A stretch of DNA of 64,000 bases. Origin: Tethya wilhelma. Its lineage: Eukaryota > Porifera > Demospongiae > Tethyida > Tethyidae. The translations under genes were made by a program, and so were the position numbers. The stretch lies in assembly GCA_964030475.1 (NCBI GenBank), contig CAXIPT010000002.1, forward strand, positions 13,694,421 to 13,758,420, read 5' to 3'. The number at the start of each line of letters is the position of its first letter. Within the stretch, counting starts at the first letter, position 1. Below are positions 11,955 through 22,219 of this stretch, piece by piece. Below the pieces are notes generated by a model. The model was not told where the DNA came from and made no database searches. It worked only from the letters and a program-made list of their open reading frames with translations.

Positions 11955-13036
11955 ATGTATAGGGCTGTGCCGCCTCTAGAACAGAAAGACAGCACACTTG
12001 ATGTTTCTCAAGAGTTACCCAGCAATGTCAAAGAGGAGCAATGGAAGGTATGTATTTAGCTACTATAAACTACTATAATTAATTTTATGAAAGGCCATAC
12101 CGTGGCTAGAGAGCATGTGAAATTGGTCGCCCCCCATTTTAGTCACCTAAGGTAACTATTTGCACGGTATAATTTAAAATTTTAGTCACCCGGATGCCCC
12201 ATTTTACCGTTCGTTTGGGAACCCGGGTGACTGATGTACACAGGAAATTAGGCAACCCTTCATAAAAATGGTCACCCCTTGCACGATTTGGATGGAGAAG
12301 CAAATATGCCCTTAGAAAGAGTAGGTAATTTAAGACTGTTAGTGATTCTTGGCGCTCACTATATAGGCCTAGATCTATATAAAATTTAGTTGCTTTTGTA
12401 CTTGTAGTTTCCCATGGCTGCATTGCCTGCTTTAATGAAGACACCGATATGCACAAGCCTCGGCACACTCTGTCTGCACTCAATTTGTGATGAAGCAGCA
12501 TGAATCACAGACAATGAACCAGATGAATGCTATGATTATATCAGCTGTTGTCAGATGCTATTGAGCAAACCTTTGGGCTACCTGAATTATGTAATATCAG
12601 TACTTGGTGACCATGCAGCTTAGCTAGCTCAGTACCTGGAAGCATGTGGAAGTTCACCGGTAAACACACTGACACAACTAACTTGTAAGCTCAGAATTTT
12701 AGCTTGCAATCAATTGAGTTACTTACCTGTGCAAGCAGCTAAGCCACCTGAGCCAAGCACATCACATCCAGAGGCTGAGAGCCAGAGCTCTGTCATCTGA
12801 AGTACATCCAGTCCAACTGTAGTTCTAGATAACGCACACTATACGTGTGGCGTGATTGATGGGTGTGGTTTTGAAGCTAAGCATTCAGGCAGAGAAGCAC
12901 AAAAGCCTCATAGCTCAGAAACTATGTACAGTGTCTTGCAAGATTCTACACAAGCATTTCGATTCATAAACATAAGTACCTTCGATTTGGACCATAGAGC
13001 AGCTATTTTTCACATTATCCCGTAACAGACAGACGC

Positions 13037-13078
<42 letters not shown>

Positions 13079-15715
13079 CGACTACCGTAACCCTCTGCAC
13101 GTGATACTCACGCACCGAGGCTTAATCACAGATCATGATAACCCGCTTTGCCCCCATGCATACATTGAAAGTTGTCATGTGATTATTGAATTATCCATAC
13201 ATGTACAGTAGCTGACTCATGGCTGACTTTATAATGATAACCAAAAAATAACTTGAACTCAAAATCTTTATGCAATTTATATATCTGTAAATCGAATACG
13301 CTTCACGTGGTAATGACTGGTTGATCCATACTACTACATCCACATTTTGACTGAAAGCATATTCTTTAGCACACGGTGAATATAGCTAGTTGGCTGCATG
13401 AATGATACATACAATTCATGCATGATCAATTCAGATTCTCAAAGCAAGTTGAACATCTATATAATAAATACATGCACCCTGGCCGTGCATGTTAAATAAT
13501 TCTATAGCATACTGTATAGCGGGAAATTTTCGTATGGTTGAAATTTTCGTATATTTCGTATGCGGTTCTAATATACGAAAATTAAAACTGCGAAAATTTA
13601 ACTTCCGCATTTACTTTATACGAGCGCGCGCTGCGTATACGAAATTCTTCTGGCGCGCTTATACAAAATTTTGCACCAACGAAAATTTCCCGCTATACGG
13701 TATTAAGCCATATACATGCATGTATGATTGTACAATGCTATGTACATGTTCTTACATCAAACCTATCATCTTCATCTGAGGTCCAAGCACAATTCGATCA
13801 AGGGATCGACTGAAATGTACAGACTGTCTTGTAAAAATTAAAAATCTCATGAATTGACATACCTGTAAGTGCTCTGTCTTTGGTCACATCAGGCTGATAT
13901 TCAAAGAGCTACATGTAATTAGCTCAGTAGGGCTAAAAAAAAAGGTGGGGGGTGGTTACCAAATTCACGAGGGGGTTACCAATTTTCTGTGAAATTACTC
14001 ATGGGGGGTGCCCAATCTCACAGAGTGACCAGAATTTTATGACACCGGTTCTTAAGTACAGTACCAGCAAAATCCAGATACTATACAAAAGCAATAGGAA
14101 AGTATGGTCTGCCGGCTCTCTAGACACAGCGTTTTCATGTGTCTAGAGAGCCAGCAGACCATATACTTTCCTATTGCTTTTGTATTGCAGAGTTATGTAA
14201 TATATAGTATCCGGATTCTGCCGGCACTGTATTTAAAGAACTGGCACTATTGACTACAATGTATTTAGCTTTAGTTTATGGAGCTGGCTCTCTAGCCACG
14301 GCTTTATGAAAAAGGGAATAATATACCTAAAGATGATGATGGCTTAATAAACTTATGCAGAAATTTCAGCTATTGAAAGAAAGAAGAGCTAAGGAATGTG
14401 GGAAGTCGACTGAGCGGAGAACAGCAGCCATCAAGAAGAAAGTTCTAAAAGCTGGTTAGTGTGCATTAATTGGAATATAGCTGATTTCCCCTCCCAACAC
14501 TTTCATAATTTGCATGTAAGGGCGTCAGACTCTGAGTCTAACATTGAAAGCAAGGATCAATATGGCTAGAATTCAATCTTTGCTCTTTCTGTACTATATC
14601 TCTGATGCAAGTATATAAAGCATGCAGTTTATTAATCCTAGCTTAATTTATTCTGAGGGTTTAAATTTTACCAACAGGTGTTATGCATGCAATAAAAATA
14701 GGAAGGGAGAGAGACTGCTACATAAAGTCATGTGAATGATGTTGCCTCTAGAGAGATAGCAAATGGTTTCTCTATTAGAACATAATACTTATTCCATGGG
14801 CTAACATGATTTCATGTATAAGGTGCTCTCCTTTCAGAAATAGAGGCTGAGAACAAGGCTAGCTTGGTTTGACCTCTCATTTACACCTTTATAAGATGAG
14901 ATTTTTACTTTATGATAATAATGATCACAATATTACCCTCTAATCTACAATGGCGGTCACAAGGGTCTGGCCTAACTCCTTCAACCTGTTACTCACACAT
15001 TCCGTATAGTAAGCAAAGAATTGTCTGAAGAGGACAAGGTCCTCTTGAAGGATGATGGAATCCATCTACCACCACATTTTAATTCACGAAAAAGAAAGCA
15101 CCTTTCCTCTGAAAGAGATGAGTTTAGTGGTGCTGTGAAGTCAACTGATAATGATGATGGTTTAGAAGCTCAGTGGCAAGAAGTAAGACAGTATTTGGAT
15201 CCAAATCCTCAGCTGAAAGGTGTTGAAAAGGGACGTTATGCTCCAAAGGTAAAGAGGGTGGTGAAAGTCAGAGTTTCACCTACAATCTTAAAAGTATACT
15301 CACCTGAAGTTGGGTTGACACGTAGTATATGTACAAATTTACATTTTCTGATTTTTCTCTTATAGAGTAAACTGGAAGATGAACTAGACAGTGCCATTGA
15401 CAGAAGGGAGTTTGACAAGGCAGCATCACTGAGCGACAAGCTCACTCAGCAAAAGTTTGCCCAGCAAGTCACTACAGCATTCAACTGTCACGAATACACC
15501 AAGAGAACAAAGGTACTGAATTAACAATGGACAAATAACAGCTATTAACGTCTCTACCACATCCTCTAGGTTGAGAAGGAGAAAAAGGCGAAGAAATTGA
15601 AATGGAGGTACGTACATTATGTTTTATAGCATGTGCAATGTGGTTCCATTATTGATGGGGTTTCCTCCACAGCTTTGAGCCGAAGCAGAAATGGGAGAGC
15701 AAAGGGAACATGTGA
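11955..15715 (+). CDS. FAM204A: FAM204A homologue (uncharacterised conserved protein, 217 aa, 6 exons)
   Basis: Exons: 11955-12047, 14361-14454, 15010-15248, 15366-15512, 15570-15607, 15673-15715. All junctions are GT-AG and the frame closes. The protein starts MYRAVPPLEQKDSTLDVSQE, continues with a basic Lys/Arg-rich segment (exon 2), and has LEAQWQEVRQYLDPN in exon 3. Exon 4 reads LEDELDSAIDRREFDKAASLSDKL. The last two exons give KLKWSFEPKQKWESKGNM, which matches the highly conserved C-terminal signature of vertebrate FAM204A (about 233 aa). Function is unknown in the family; the basic, helical composition suggests a nuclear/nucleolar or nucleic-acid-associated role, but that is a guess. 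Intron 1 is 2.3 kb, large for this window, and carries a CA tract and two inverted-repeat elements. Confidence 0.85.
13037..13076. repeat. (CA)n microsatellite
   Basis: About 40 bp of nearly pure CA repeat in intron 1 of FAM204A. It generates spurious Cys-Val / Thr-His ORFs. Confidence 0.95.
13510..13702. mobile_element. MITE, about 193 bp, ends TACTGTATAGCGGGAAATTTTCGT
   Basis: Terminal inverted repeats of about 22 bp: left TACTGTATAGCGGGAAATTT, right AAATTTCCCGCTATACGGTA. The interior is made of repeated ATACGAAAATT-type blocks in both orientations. There is no ORF of substance. Its ends match the 106-bp element at 27914-28019, so both belong to one family. It lies in FAM204A intron 1. Confidence 0.8.
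14045..14244. repeat. Long inverted repeat (hairpin) element
   Basis: The left arm 14045-14127 and right arm 14139-14244 are reverse complements, separated by about 11 bp. Matching blocks include GCCGGCTCTCTAGACAC / GTGTCTAGAGAGCCAGC and CAAAAGCAATAGGAAAGTAT with its complement. The right arm carries a small insertion. A third partial copy of the arm (GGCTCTCTAGCCACGGC) follows at about 14284. It lies in FAM204A intron 1, 115 bp before exon 2, and may be a foldback transposon remnant. Confidence 0.8.
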
Positions 15716-16196
15716 CTGATAGTCAAGCATACGTACGTACACAAGCATCGATGTATCCCATACAATTTGGACAATGGGGTAATCTGTGTTCCTTAGCATG
15801 GTGAAGAACATGAAGCGAACCTCGGCTGTTGACAACAGCTGTGTCCTGTGAACAGATACATCTGTTCTTATTGTGACTTTCTTGTTTGTTGTTGGCATTA
15901 ATTTTGTGCTTTGTACAACGTTGCTGCAAATATCAAAGATCGAGCTCCAGCACACATGAGCTACACGTTCATACATTTACATTGTCTGTTCAGTTCTAAT
16001 GTAGTTCTACTCACAAAACTACACGTGTGTATCGCATATTTCGTGGGTACTCACATGACTGAAAATTGATTCACAATAATTACTGTAGAAATTATTGTTC
16101 AATAAGTTCATGGGTCAAACTCATTCTGTAGTTTAAATCTCCTCTAGTATAATAATAGTTATTAGAAAGGTACTGTTCAGTTTGCCATCTATACAT
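15716..16196. other. Intergenic region FAM204A - FEX
   Basis: Holds the FAM204A 3' UTR and the FEX promoter/5' UTR. No canonical AATAAA close to the stop and no recognisable coding exon were seen. Nothing else supported. Confidence 0.5.
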
Positions 16197-17318
16197 ATGG
16201 CTGCTATTGGTAGGTATACTGAAGATGAGATATCGCCAATCAAACCTGCTTCAGTACTAGCAACTGCAGGTCTAGGCAACAATGCGTACCCAACTCCTCT
16301 AAGAGACTACCAGTCTAGAGAGCAACGAGCTACAGCTCCTAGTCCCCACCCCAAGGAGCCAAAGAGGAGGCAATGGTGCCATCGACAGAAAGGAAGGGCT
16401 CATGAGCATCTCGTCTACTTCTGTGCTCTGTCAGTTGCGTCCTACGTAGGAGTGCTTGTAAGAATCTACCTTTCTAAACTAGCAGCTTGGAATGGAGTCC
16501 CTTTCTTCCCCTCCCTCTACCCAGAGATTATAGGCACTGCTATCATGGGCTTCATTGGCTCTCACAAGCTACTGTTGACCAACTATAAAGCCACATACCA
16601 AGCCATAGCTACTGGATTGTGTGGATCAATAACTACATTTTCTTCCTGGAATTCTGAAGCTATCACTGTACTACTGCAAGTGGATGCAGATCCTCCTAGT
16701 AACGCTACAAGAATCATTGCATGGGCAACCATTATCTTTCTTGGTTTCGGTATGCCAATTGCAGCCCTGCTGTTTGGTAGACATGTGGCTAGATTGTCAC
16801 CACGGTCAGACCTCGAACTAGAGAAGAGAGGCACAGAGCCTCAGTCTAGGTCAAGGTGGTGGGCTGCTGTGGAAGGAATTGGGTATGTCATTCTCTGGAT
16901 TGGTGCTACTATTGCAGCAGTGGTGCTACCGTACAAACTAAATGAACTGGACATGATGTTCAGCATACTGCTTGCACCACTTGGCACCTACATCCGCTGG
17001 CATCTTGCACCATTCAATGCCTCCTTCGATGACTTTAAGCTGGGAACGTATCTAGTCAATGTGCTTGGAAGCTGGATTCTAGGTGGAATAACAGTAGCGC
17101 AGATTGCAGTCAGTGAAAGCAATGTCAGTTACTGGGGGTTGTCTGCACTGAAGGGAACGGCTGTTGGTTTTTGTGGCTGTTTGACAACCGTATCTACATT
17201 CGCTGTTGAACTGAGTTCCCTTAGTCTGAGAGGGACATACTTGTATGCCACGTGTTCACTGACAGCAGCCCAACTGGGCCTTCTGGTCATTGTAGGGACA
17301 TACCAATGGACACGGTGA
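16197..17318 (+). CDS. FEX: Fluoride exporter FEX (fused double CrcB/Fluc domain), 373 aa
   Basis: Intronless. After a hydrophilic cytosolic N-tail of about 70 residues come two homologous CrcB/Fluc-type halves, each with about four membrane helices, joined by a linker helix. Each half has the Fluc signature: GLCGSITTFSSW in the first (about residues 138-149) and GFCGCLTTVSTF in the second (about 321-332). The pore Asn motif is intact only in half two (YLVNVLGSWILGG); the matching part of half one reads EIIGTAIMGFIG without Asn. The family exports F- across the plasma membrane passively through a dual-topology-like fused dimer. The start is the ATG at 16197; the reading frame extends five codons upstream but has no earlier ATG there. 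FEX is patchy in animals, so its presence fits a sponge. Confidence 0.9.
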   Translation: MAAIGRYTEDEISPIKPASVLATAGLGNNAYPTPLRDYQSREQRATAPSPHPKEPKRRQWCHRQKGRAHEHLVYFCALSVASYVGVLVRIYLSKLAAWNGVPFFPSLYPEIIGTAIMGFIGSHKLLLTNYKATYQAIATGLCGSITTFSSWNSEAITVLLQVDADPPSNATRIIAWATIIFLGFGMPIAALLFGRHVARLSPRSDLELEKRGTEPQSRSRWWAAVEGIGYVILWIGATIAAVVLPYKLNELDMMFSILLAPLGTYIRWHLAPFNASFDDFKLGTYLVNVLGSWILGGITVAQIAVSESNVSYWGLSALKGTAVGFCGCLTTVSTFAVELSSLSLRGTYLYATCSLTAAQLGLLVIVGTYQWTR

Positions 17319-17431
17319 TCATTACTAGGCTATAATTTATTGTGTCAATAATAGAGAGTACTGTTATTAAGGAACAATGATCATTGTACATAGTTCAAGA
17401 AGTAAAAGTATTATCATATGAACTGTTAATG

Positions 17432-19211
17432 TTATGATTTCATGGGTTCGGGTTTGGAAACTTTTTGGCCTAATCTCTCAAGTTCAGCTCTGTGGTAATT
17501 AGGAAGGTCTCAAAATAATACCATGCCATACTCAATAGTAATTCATTACAGCACCTACCTCAGCTGACATGAGAAGTCATCCTCTACATTATCATCATCC
17601 CAGTTGTCCTCCCACATTTGAAGGTCCCTGCTGTCCTCGCCCTTCTCGTCCCAATCTGAAGAGAGAGAAACATAGTATGTATGCTTGCATACAGAAAGAA
17701 TAACATACAGTATCTAAAATTTTGTTTTGGGTTATTATATTATGTTTTTTCTGCCTCAAAGACACACAGAGCAGTTACATTCTGATTCACATCCTTTGTG
17801 GTAGCCTCAACTACCTTTTAGTGGGACAGAGGGTAATAGCTTACTTCTGGTAAAAGTACCTAGCTACACCAATAACACTGTCTGGTACAAAAGCCTACCT
17901 GGGAACAAAGCTAAATAAGTTTCCCTTGGCTGGATGATACTCATCAGTGGTTCAATAGTTCACAAACTGCTCTTCATGTTTACTATTATGTAATTCTTAA
18001 TTCATACTATTACAATTAGAAGGGGTAGGTATAAGGTCACACAAACTATCATACAATAGGAAACTTTCAAGGGAAAAGCATGGCACTTTGGAAGTTTGTC
18101 AGTATAAAATATTATAGGCCAAAAAATACAATAACAAAGTTGGATGGATGAATCTCACTATTTGAAGCAACCTTAGATATTTCTGAGGTTCAAGTTGCTG
18201 GCCATGTGCCTTCAAAGGTGTGGTAGCTCCCATGTGACTAGTGCTTTCAGTAGAGCAGCAACCAAGCCATATGAGATGATGGTTAGTAAAAAAATTATGA
18301 GATTAAAGTGCTGGTGACAGGTTAAATGTGATTTCACAAGTTAAGAGTGCCATACACTAGGCAACTTTGTTGGCAGCAACTAGCAGTCCAGATTCAAATC
18401 AAAAATTCTATAAGAGTCCATCAAACTAAAAATTTTGAGCAGTCAAGATGTATATTCTCAGTTCTTAGTAAGAAGTTGACCCCATGCACCTTGTGCATTT
18501 ATTGAGGCTAGCTGGCATGCATGCATGCTGTTTTAGGGAAATTACAAAGCTCAGTAGACAGAATATCATAGTTATTACTCTCTGATACAGAGTAATAACT
18601 ATGATAAAATTTTGAAACTAGGACAGATTATGTCAAACAATGAAAGCTTTCTACCTGAAAAGTTTAGTATTAATTTATATTGGACTATTCCAAAAAACGA
18701 CCAAATCATCCCTGCCGATGACCCTTTTTGTGAATTAATCCCTCATGACACTAAAAACGCCTTTTCCCCCAGGGACATTAACTCCCTTGAAACAAGCTGA
18801 AAATGGTGTGTTAACCCCTATGACAGAGCTCTGCCCAGGCCCCTAGGACCGTGAAAAGTGGATGCCACCCCCTGTGGACATATGCAAAATATGAAAAACG
18901 TACCATTTTACCCGTTGGACAAGAACATTTTTTCCTTTACCCCTTGGGACCCCTGTATATCGGACGCATTGGACATTTTCTACGAACTCCCCCTGTGACT
19001 CATCAGTAGGGGTGATATGGTTGTTTTCTGGAATAGTCCATTATAGCGGAACATACAACATTCATGGGTATTTCTTATAAGAGCCCACCAAGTATAATTT
19101 ACCTTCAACTGGAAACTCTTCAAATTCATCATCTTCTTCAAACAAGCTCTGCTCTACTTTTGTTGGTTTACTAGTGTTAGTTCCCGATGACTCCTTACTT
19201 GTGGAAGACAT
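17432..19211 (-). CDS. SEM1: SEM1/DSS1, 26S proteasome lid and BRCA2-binding acidic peptide (87 aa)
   Basis: Exons: 19211-19103, 17655-17559, 17489-17432, with junction phases 1 and 2 and GT-AG ends. The protein runs [20 protein letters not shown], then the acidic block [18 protein letters not shown] and the second block [15 protein letters not shown]. It closes with the helix [13 protein letters not shown] and a short tail. Both acidic/aromatic blocks and the C-terminal helix are diagnostic of SEM1/DSS1. This intrinsically disordered subunit tethers the proteasome lid (Rpn3/Rpn7), TREX-2 and BRCA2. The human protein is 70 aa; the extra residues are in the Ser/Thr-rich N-terminus. Intron 1 (1.4 kb) carries two inverted-repeat structures. 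It is transcribed divergently from the ArfGAP-C2 gene. Confidence 0.93.
18564..18606. repeat. Short perfect hairpin
   Basis: ATCATAGTTATTACTCT and AGAGTAATAACTATGAT form a nearly perfect stem with a loop of about 7 bp (CTGATAC). It lies in SEM1 intron 1, next to the foldback element at 18681. It may be the remnant of a very small MITE. Confidence 0.75.
18681..19040. mobile_element. MITE-like element, about 360 bp, ends TGGACTATTCC
   Basis: Left end TGGACTATTCCAAAAAACGA, right end TTGTTTTCTGGAATAGTCCA: inverted repeats of about 20 bp flanked by TTATA-rich sequence on both sides. The interior has repeated CCCC-containing blocks (for example CCCTTTTTG and ACCCCTTGGGACCCC) and no usable ORF. It sits about 60 bp from SEM1 exon 1, inside intron 1. 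Confidence 0.65.
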
Positions 19212-19394
19212 TTCAAGTTGTTCTAGTTCTCCGCTGGTACAGAATATTGGTAAGCGGTCGTTAATTGACCTTGCTGCTTGAGTAGGCGTGGTTATTTCGC
19301 GGCTTCCGCATTTTTTACTAGCATTATAAAAATGGACGGATGTATTTTGTTGGAGAATTCATAAAAGTTTATAGTAGTGTGTAAATTTCTGACA
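19212..19394. promoter_or_regulatory. Divergent promoter SEM1 (-) / ArfGAP-C2 (+)
   Basis: Only 183 bp separate the two start codons. A small upstream ORF starts at the ATG at 19332 and ends 11 codons later, before the ArfGAP-C2 start. No clear TATA box. Confidence 0.5.
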
Positions 19395-21675
19395 ATGGAG
19401 TTGGAAGCTGATTGCAGACCAAGCTCTCCTAGAGACAGACTCTCTCTCGTCGTGGAAAGAGAGGAGAATCGCCGATGTGCTGATTGCAACGAGCCTGATC
19501 CTACTTGGGCTAGCACTAACTGGGGAGTGTTCATATGTACACAATGTGCAGGAGTACATAGGTAAGTTTTTACAAATTTTTTGTGTGATGACTGCTACTT
19601 CACTTCACTGTAAATATTGTAGCATAGAGTCTGGCCTGTTAAATTGTCTATGATAGCACCATAATGTTTGCAGCTTTGATCATGGATATTGTAGCTTCCA
19701 GTTTTATGGACTCCACTTCAGCAATCTCCTAAAGACTGCTAAAGTGTGAATAGTTGCAAACAATTGCTATAATTTCGTCTCATTTGCACATTGAAAACTT
19801 GTTTTTGCTGGAATGGGATTGCATTTCCAATATCTTTTGCAAACTTGGTTTTACTATTTTTGGAAACTGATATCATCCCACTAATTATCAAGTTGTTTAT
19901 TTGCTTGCCATGTTAAACACCCACTACATTCTGCTCTCTATAATTCAAAGTTGTAGAGAAATTATATCTTTTGCTTAAGGGTTAAGAGTGCCTGTTAAAC
20001 ACCATACATGTGCTGAGGCCAAAGTGTTTCATTACTGTTACACTAATGAAATTGACGTGTTTGCAAACACACTGGAATAATGCACTCACACTCTAACCTG
20101 CTTTCTGTGAACAGCATTCTTGAGTCTAGTACTATTGTGAATCACTTTACATCACATTGTTAATGCAGTGGGTTTGGCATTCATCCAGCTATGTTAGAGA
20201 CTCAAAAGAACATACATGGCGTCTAGTGAGCTAGAGTTATGGTGGGTGGCACAAACGTAGCAGCCAAGATATATGTGAATGGCACTTGGCTGTTAGGTTT
20301 GAAGAGAAAGAGAATGCTGCCATGGATAAAAACAATCTGAGTGTTGATTTAGCCAACAGAACAACAGTTTCAAAACAACTTAAATAACCCTATTTGTGTA
20401 CAGCAAAATCCCACAAAGATGTTCGGTTGATTCAGCTTTATGATTGGCATTCAGAACAATTTTGGGACATTTTACACATTATAGTATTGATGTAATGGTA
20501 CAGGAAGGGTATCCATCCCTATTGGTTAGTGTCTCTATAAGCACTTGAGTTGCTACAGGAAAATACATGAAGTATTATATCTGTTTCTGAACATGAGAAC
20601 GTACCAACCTCCATGCAAAGTTGTTTCCTGTGATGTAAACATTGTCAGGTGCTTATCTGTATCCTCTCCAGGTTTAGTGGGTTTCAATGTTTACATTTAG
20701 TCATGCCAAACCATACAAGACCATGATGAATTTCATCTCCTGCAGTCCCAACAATATGACGATTTGTTTATGGTCATGTGGTATAATGTCTGTTCCTGTG
20801 TTACTGCCTACTTAGGCTATTTTGTCTGTATACAAACAAAGACTGTAGCATGCATGTACATAAGAATAGTACTTTTGTTAGGATCAATGGTACCAAGTGG
20901 GATCAATGCACAACTCTCTGTCAAAACTTGCTGTGTGGTCAATTTCATAGTCATTATAAACATGCACGCATGTAGGTCACTAGGAGTACAGCACTCCTTT
21001 GTGCTCAGCTGTACTCTGGACAATTGGACACACTCACAAGTGGAACACATGGAGGAACAAGGAAATGAGAAAGTGAATGCTCTTCTTGAGTACAATGTCC
21101 CTAAGACTATCGAGGTACCTTGCCTCTCGTACACAGACAGAGACACAAGAGAGCAATACATCAAGGCCAAGTATGTCACTCAACTGTTCAAGAAGAGTCC
21201 CAATAAGCAACCCCATCCTCCAGAGCGTGTTGTACGTAAGACCTCGCCAGGACACTCTCCTCCTAACTATCGGAAACTTACCAGTGCCATGGTGGAGTAT
21301 ATAGGCATTGTCCATGTCCAGGTGCTTGAATGCCGTGATCTTGTTATTAAGGATCTCACAACTAGCGATCCTTACTGTGTCTTGCAAGTGGGTATGCAGA
21401 CCAACAAAACAACCACAAAGTACAAGACACTCACTCCAAAATATAACGAACACTTTACCTTCTCCTGGGATGGTATTGATTCACTGGTCATTGAGCTCTT
21501 TGACAAGGACAAACTCAACAAAGATGACCACATGGGCAAGGTAGAGGTGGATCTGAGCCCACTCTTGAAGGAAGAAGCTTTGGTCGTCCATCAATGGTAC
21601 CCCATAAGGCATCGCAAGAAAGACAAACTACAAGGAGAGATTCTCTTAGAGACCAGCTTTGTACAGATAAAGTAA
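19395..21675 (+). CDS. ArfGAP - C2 domain protein (288 aa, 2 exons)
   Basis: Exons 19395-19561 and 20976-21675, joined in phase 2. The N-terminal half is an ArfGAP zinc finger: CADCNEPDPTWASTNWGVFI, then CTQCAGVHRSLG. This keeps the C-x2-C-x16-C-x2-C spacing and the arginine finger (R of GVHR). The end of the GAP fold follows, REQYIKAKYVTQLF. From about residue 160 there is one C2 domain: VEYIGIVHVQVLECRDL, KDLTTSDPYCVLQVG, then ELFDKDKLNKDDHMG, with several Asp in the two Ca2+-binding loops (TSDP; DKDKLNKDD). ArfGAP proteins stimulate GTP hydrolysis by Arf; the C2 would recruit the protein to acidic phospholipids. The order and spacing recall plant AGD11-13 (ZAC) proteins rather than human ArfGAPs. 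The reading frame extends upstream of 20976 but that is intronic; the splice restores the conserved HRSLG. Confidence 0.88.
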
Positions 21676-22219
21676 CTAGTATGACATTGTGCAAATCTAT
21701 GTTCATAAAGTCCTATGTATACAGGACAAAAATTGTCATTCTTGAGTTTTGATCTTATTGTAAGTACACATTTCCTCATTCTCTAACTTCATCTGTATAA
21801 CTATTATAAGGTATATTAATGTTGTTAAGTTCCCGTGAATGTTTGCATAATTGCATTGTTATCATATTTGAATCAATTACAATTTAATATGTAAAATTGG
21901 AAAAAGCACGCCATATGTGTGCATGATCGAAATCATTGAAATCTAATATCATTAATTTGGGGCAACAAAATTATGCACAGCTCAAGGAAATGAGACATGA
22001 ATAATAATAATTGCCTGGGGATTAAATCAAATTTGAGCACGGTAAACAACAATTGACACAAGCAATATAAATACTACAAGGCTTATAATGGTGATTTGTG
22101 GTTGTGGTGTGCATAACACAATTAATGATGAGAATGACGCAGAATAAGATTACAATGATAGGAGAACTGACTGATTACACAAAACAATGATACTCATGCA
22201 GACGTGTGAACACCATCAA
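21676..22219. other. Intergenic region between convergent ArfGAP-C2 and CCDC149 genes
   Basis: AT-rich 3' flanks of two convergent genes. No coding exon, repeat or RNA gene was recognised. Confidence 0.5.

Noticed and set aside
12139..12501. 120-codon minus-strand ORF in FAM204A intron 1
   Set aside because: No recognisable domain, no matching splice sites, and it lies in an intron rich in repeat remnants.
15617..15976. Minus-strand ORF overlapping the FAM204A last exons
   Set aside because: Antisense shadow with no domain; the plus-strand exons show conserved protein and splice sites.
20764..20975. Upstream extension of the ArfGAP-C2 second exon
   Set aside because: The reading frame happens to be open, but splicing 19561 to 20976 rebuilds the conserved GVHRSLG motif and frame, so the upstream part is intron.
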